This document shows positions 13,370-15,027 of a DNA stretch of 15,027 nt, in pieces. Every line of letters begins with the position of its first letter. Position 1 is the first letter of the stretch. The notes under the pieces were generated by a model. The model was not told the DNA's origin. It worked only from the letters and a program-made list of their open reading frames with translations, and searched no databases. The DNA comes from Baffinella frigidus (lineage: Eukaryota > Cryptophyceae > Cryptomonadales > Baffinellaceae): positions 111,682 through 126,708 of the forward strand of contig MU646968.1 of NCBI GenBank assembly GCA_026770585.1, given 5' to 3'. Position numbers and translations under genes: made by a program.

Positions 13370-13487
13370 CATGGGTACCTCACTCATTAAAAACCGTCGC
13401 CCCCTAGGACCTTACAGTAAGGCTATGCCTCGGGCTCTACGTTGGTCCTAGCGGGGGGGGCGGTTTCTTATTAGCAAGGTAGCCCTG
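13370..13487. mobile_element. family A palindrome, copy A10
   Basis: Diverged ends CATGGGTACCTCACTCATTA and TTATTAGCAAGGTAGCCCTG; TA at 13368-13369 and 13488-13489. It carries more mismatches than A9, so it is probably an older insertion. Confidence 0.85.
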
Positions 13488-13516
13488 TAGTGTGTGGGGG
13501 GGGGTGCTCCTCCCTA

Positions 13517-13617
13517 TCCCTTAAGTGGCCAGGTAGTCAAAATTGACCCCCAAGAGGTCCTAGGCAGGTCCTAGGGCCCTACGGTAGGGCGTATGCGCCT
13601 ACTGGCCACTTACGGGA
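13517..13617. mobile_element. family C element, copy C4
   Basis: TCCCTTAAGTGGCCAG and CTGGCCACTTACGGGA ends; TA at 13515-13516 and 13618-13619. The intact core CCCTACGGTAGGGCGTATG provides the unoccupied comparison for the A8 insertion site. Confidence 0.9.
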
Positions 13618-13647
13618 TAGGTAGGTTGGACTGGCGGCAGAGCGGAC

Positions 13648-13745
13648 AGATAAAAGACGTTGTATTTTGTATCAGTAAAATTGTCTCTCTTTCTCTCTCA
13701 TGCCTCATGTAAAGATAAAGGGCGGTGTGTTTTGTATCAGAAAAA
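13648..13745 (+). repeat. 33-bp tandem duplication, period 65
   Basis: 13648-13680 and 13713-13745 share AGATAAA-G--G-TGT then TTTTGTATCAG-AAAA, each followed by a CTCTCT-rich stretch. Confidence 0.75.
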
Positions 13746-13858
13746 CTCTCTCTCAAGCACACACACGCGCCTCCTGTGCGCCCAACAAGATGTGATAGGG
13801 GCCGGGGCCAGTGCTAAGGTCACTTCGGCCAGAAACAGCTAGGATTCTTAAACCCTAC

Positions 13859-13963
13859 CTTTAGGTCCTTTAGGTTCTTTGATCTCCCAACATAGGCGGA
13901 CACTGGAACTTATCTGCAGAAAAGCCATGCTTCCTTTCGGATCACACCCTGAAGGACCTAAAG
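13859..13963. mobile_element. family H foldback repeat, copy H3
   Basis: The fullest H copy. CTTTAGGTCCTTTAGG pairs with CCTGAAGGACCTAAAG, with AC on each side (13857-13858, 13964-13965). The interior has CTCCCAACATAGGCGGACAC and CTGCAGAAAAGCCATGC. H1 and H2 retain only the left and middle parts. Confidence 0.75.
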
Positions 13964-14046
13964 ACCCCTGTACAGCACTGTATCTAGGACCTCCCCACAG
14001 GCGCCGCGGTTTCTCGAAGAGACCATCATTACGACTCACACGTTTA

Positions 14047-14163
14047 CAGGGGTACCTCGCCCATAAGAAACCGCCCCCCCCCTAGGACCACCATAGGACC
14101 CTAGTCATGGTCCTACTGTAGGGTCCTAAGAGGGGGCGGTTTCTTATGAGTGAGGTACCCCTG
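14047..14163. mobile_element. family A palindrome, copy A11
   Basis: CAGGGGTACCTCGCCCATAA and TTATGAGTGAGGTACCCCTG ends; TA at 14045-14046 and 14164-14165. 117 bp. Confidence 0.9.
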
Positions 14164-14165
14164 TA

Positions 14166-14559
14166 GATTGATCGTCTTTTGAATTTGTGCCACGAAACTG
14201 TCTAAGAGAGGGGTGAACAATCCATCCAGGGTTAGAGCCTTGTGAAATGAAAGTAATGGAGCTGCCCTTCTACGATGCGCGGAGGGATCTACTGAACCTC
14301 CCTAAGCTTCTTTCCGGGGTTCAGTAGATGCAACACCGACTCTCGGGAATGCTTTCTAAAAAGGGGTTCTCGTCAACAAAGTTTACTGCATAAACGCTCT
14401 ACTTTTACTAGTGAGATCAAATTGTGTAGTAAATTATGTTGACAGAAACCGTTTCTAGAAAGCTTTATTTGAGATGGGCAGATAAGTGGACTAGGCCAAG
14501 AGCTAGGCGGGAGCAGGGCTCTGAAAGACGCGGGAAAATGGGAGAGAGGGCGCGCGTGC
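14166..14559. other. no gene seen; isolated hairpin and element fragments
   Basis: ATCTACTGAACC (14287-14298) pairs with GGTTCAGTAGAT (14318-14329). GCATAAACGCTCTA near 14388-14400 resembles the right end of family E with its TA. GTGTAGTAAATTATGTTGAC (14424-14443) is a diverged form of the shared motif. These look like broken elements. Confidence 0.55.
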
Positions 14560-14583
14560 GAGAGAGAGAGCGAGCGAGCGAGC

Positions 14584-14636
<53 letters not shown>
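14560..14636 (+). repeat. GA microsatellite
   Basis: Mostly GA dinucleotides with GAGC and GATA interruptions at the left. The Arg/Glu-rich or Leu/Ser-rich frames across it are low-complexity artefacts. Confidence 0.95.
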
Positions 14637-14638
<2 letters not shown>

Positions 14639-14680
14639 TGAAGATTCGGAGTTCCCCTGAAATCGGTTTCGGCCATCATA

Positions 14681-14785
14681 GGGGTACCTCGCTCATAAGA
14701 AAGCGCCACCCCCTGGGACCCTACAGTAGATTTATGCCTAGGGTTCTATGATGCCCTAGGCATAGGTCTACTGTGGGGTCTCCTG
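14681..14785. mobile_element. family A copy A12, right arm deleted
   Basis: TA then GGGGTACCTCGCTCATAAGA at left (the first CA is missing). The core and CTACTGTGGGGTC are present, but the G-run and GCGAGGTACC are absent, and TCCTG with TA closes it. A deletion of about 35 bp in the right arm would account for this. Confidence 0.75.
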
Positions 14786-14989
14786 TAAAAGCAACGGGAG
14801 TCTCATCTTTAGACCATGATCAAACTAAGCCTCCGTGGAGGTACACAGATGGTGGCCATGTTGGTACATTTATTGATCAAGGTCTCATTTCTCTCTCTCC
14901 TTGCACAACTGATTGATCTCATGGCACGACCACGGAAAGCTCAAGCTCGGTGCAGGGAAAGACGTGGGGGTAGAAGCTAGAGACAGGTA

Positions 14990-15004
14990 TCCCCTGAGTG
15001 GCTA
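14990..15004 (+). mobile_element. possible family C left end, cut by the window edge
   Basis: TA followed by TCCCCTGAGTGGCTA resembles TCCCTTAAGTGGCCA at 12 of 15 positions. The remainder is lost in the poly-C run. Confidence 0.4.
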
Positions 15005-15027
15005 CCCCCCCCCCCCCCCCCCCCCCC
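15005..15027 (+). repeat. poly-C run at the window end
   Basis: Twenty-three C residues to the last base. It may be a real homopolymer that ended an assembly, or an artefact of one. Confidence 0.9.

Noticed and set aside
12795-14163. Regularly recurring palindromes considered as a CRISPR array
   Set aside because: Units are over 100 bp, unevenly spaced, flanked by TA duplications and nested in other elements, in eukaryote-type DNA.
14436-14709. Frames over the GA microsatellite
   Set aside because: Composed almost wholly of low-complexity Arg/Glu or Leu/Ser runs from the dinucleotide repeat.
1-15027. tRNA and rRNA genes
   Set aside because: No GGTTCRANYCC-type T-arm with a matching acceptor stem and no conserved rRNA block was seen by eye on either strand; a covariance search was not possible.

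Overview
This window looks like repeat-dense nuclear DNA from a eukaryote. Degenerate telomere-type tracts of the TTTAGGG/CCCTAAA class (with TTTGGGG variants) occur at seven or more places. The only convincing gene has a GC-rich, GT-AG intron-containing structure. There are no bacterial operons, ribosome-binding sites, tRNA or rRNA genes. A TTTAGGG-type photosynthetic protist such as a green alga fits best, but that assignment is an inference from telomere type and codon use, not an identification.

Most of the window is built from short inverted-repeat (foldback/MITE-like) elements of about 100-240 bp, many inserted into or beside one another. At least ten families can be told apart by their ends. 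Family A is a near-perfect palindrome beginning CAGGGGTACCTCGCTCAT, with about twelve copies in 15 kb. Family C has TCCCTTAAGTGGCCAG ends. Family E has GAGCGYTTGCGG ends. Families I and J are single copies. A, C, E, I and J are flanked by TA. Family D (CCACWCGAG ends) and family F (CCACGCAAGAG ends) show two-base flanking duplications of varied sequence. A 140-bp family B (TTATCCGGGGAAACC ends) has four-base target duplications. Families G and H are further dispersed repeats. No transposase is encoded here, so all are presumably non-autonomous.

Layout: 1-600 telomere-like array, 18-bp tandem repeats and a composite foldback; 600-2350 direct repeats, family I, a duplicated block with a minisatellite, and a G-rich telomeric tract; 2370-3800 families G, D and B, with an internal unoccupied duplicate of the D6/B1 insertion locus; 3800-6150 telomeric tracts alternating with B, A and D elements; 6150-9270 families E, A, F and C, including a self-insertion of A into A; 9270-10180 unassigned sequence and a D remnant; 10180-10745 a two-exon gene for a small, probably organelle-targeted protein; 10780-12440 families H, F, G and J, CT-rich repeats and a nested hairpin; 12440-15027 a cluster of A and C elements with nested insertions, ending in a poly-C run.

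The main interest is mechanistic. Nested copies and a paralogous empty site let target duplications be read directly from one window. An internal motif, GTGTAGTAATTTTC, is shared by otherwise unrelated foldback families. One family F copy sits exactly between perfect 40-bp direct repeats.
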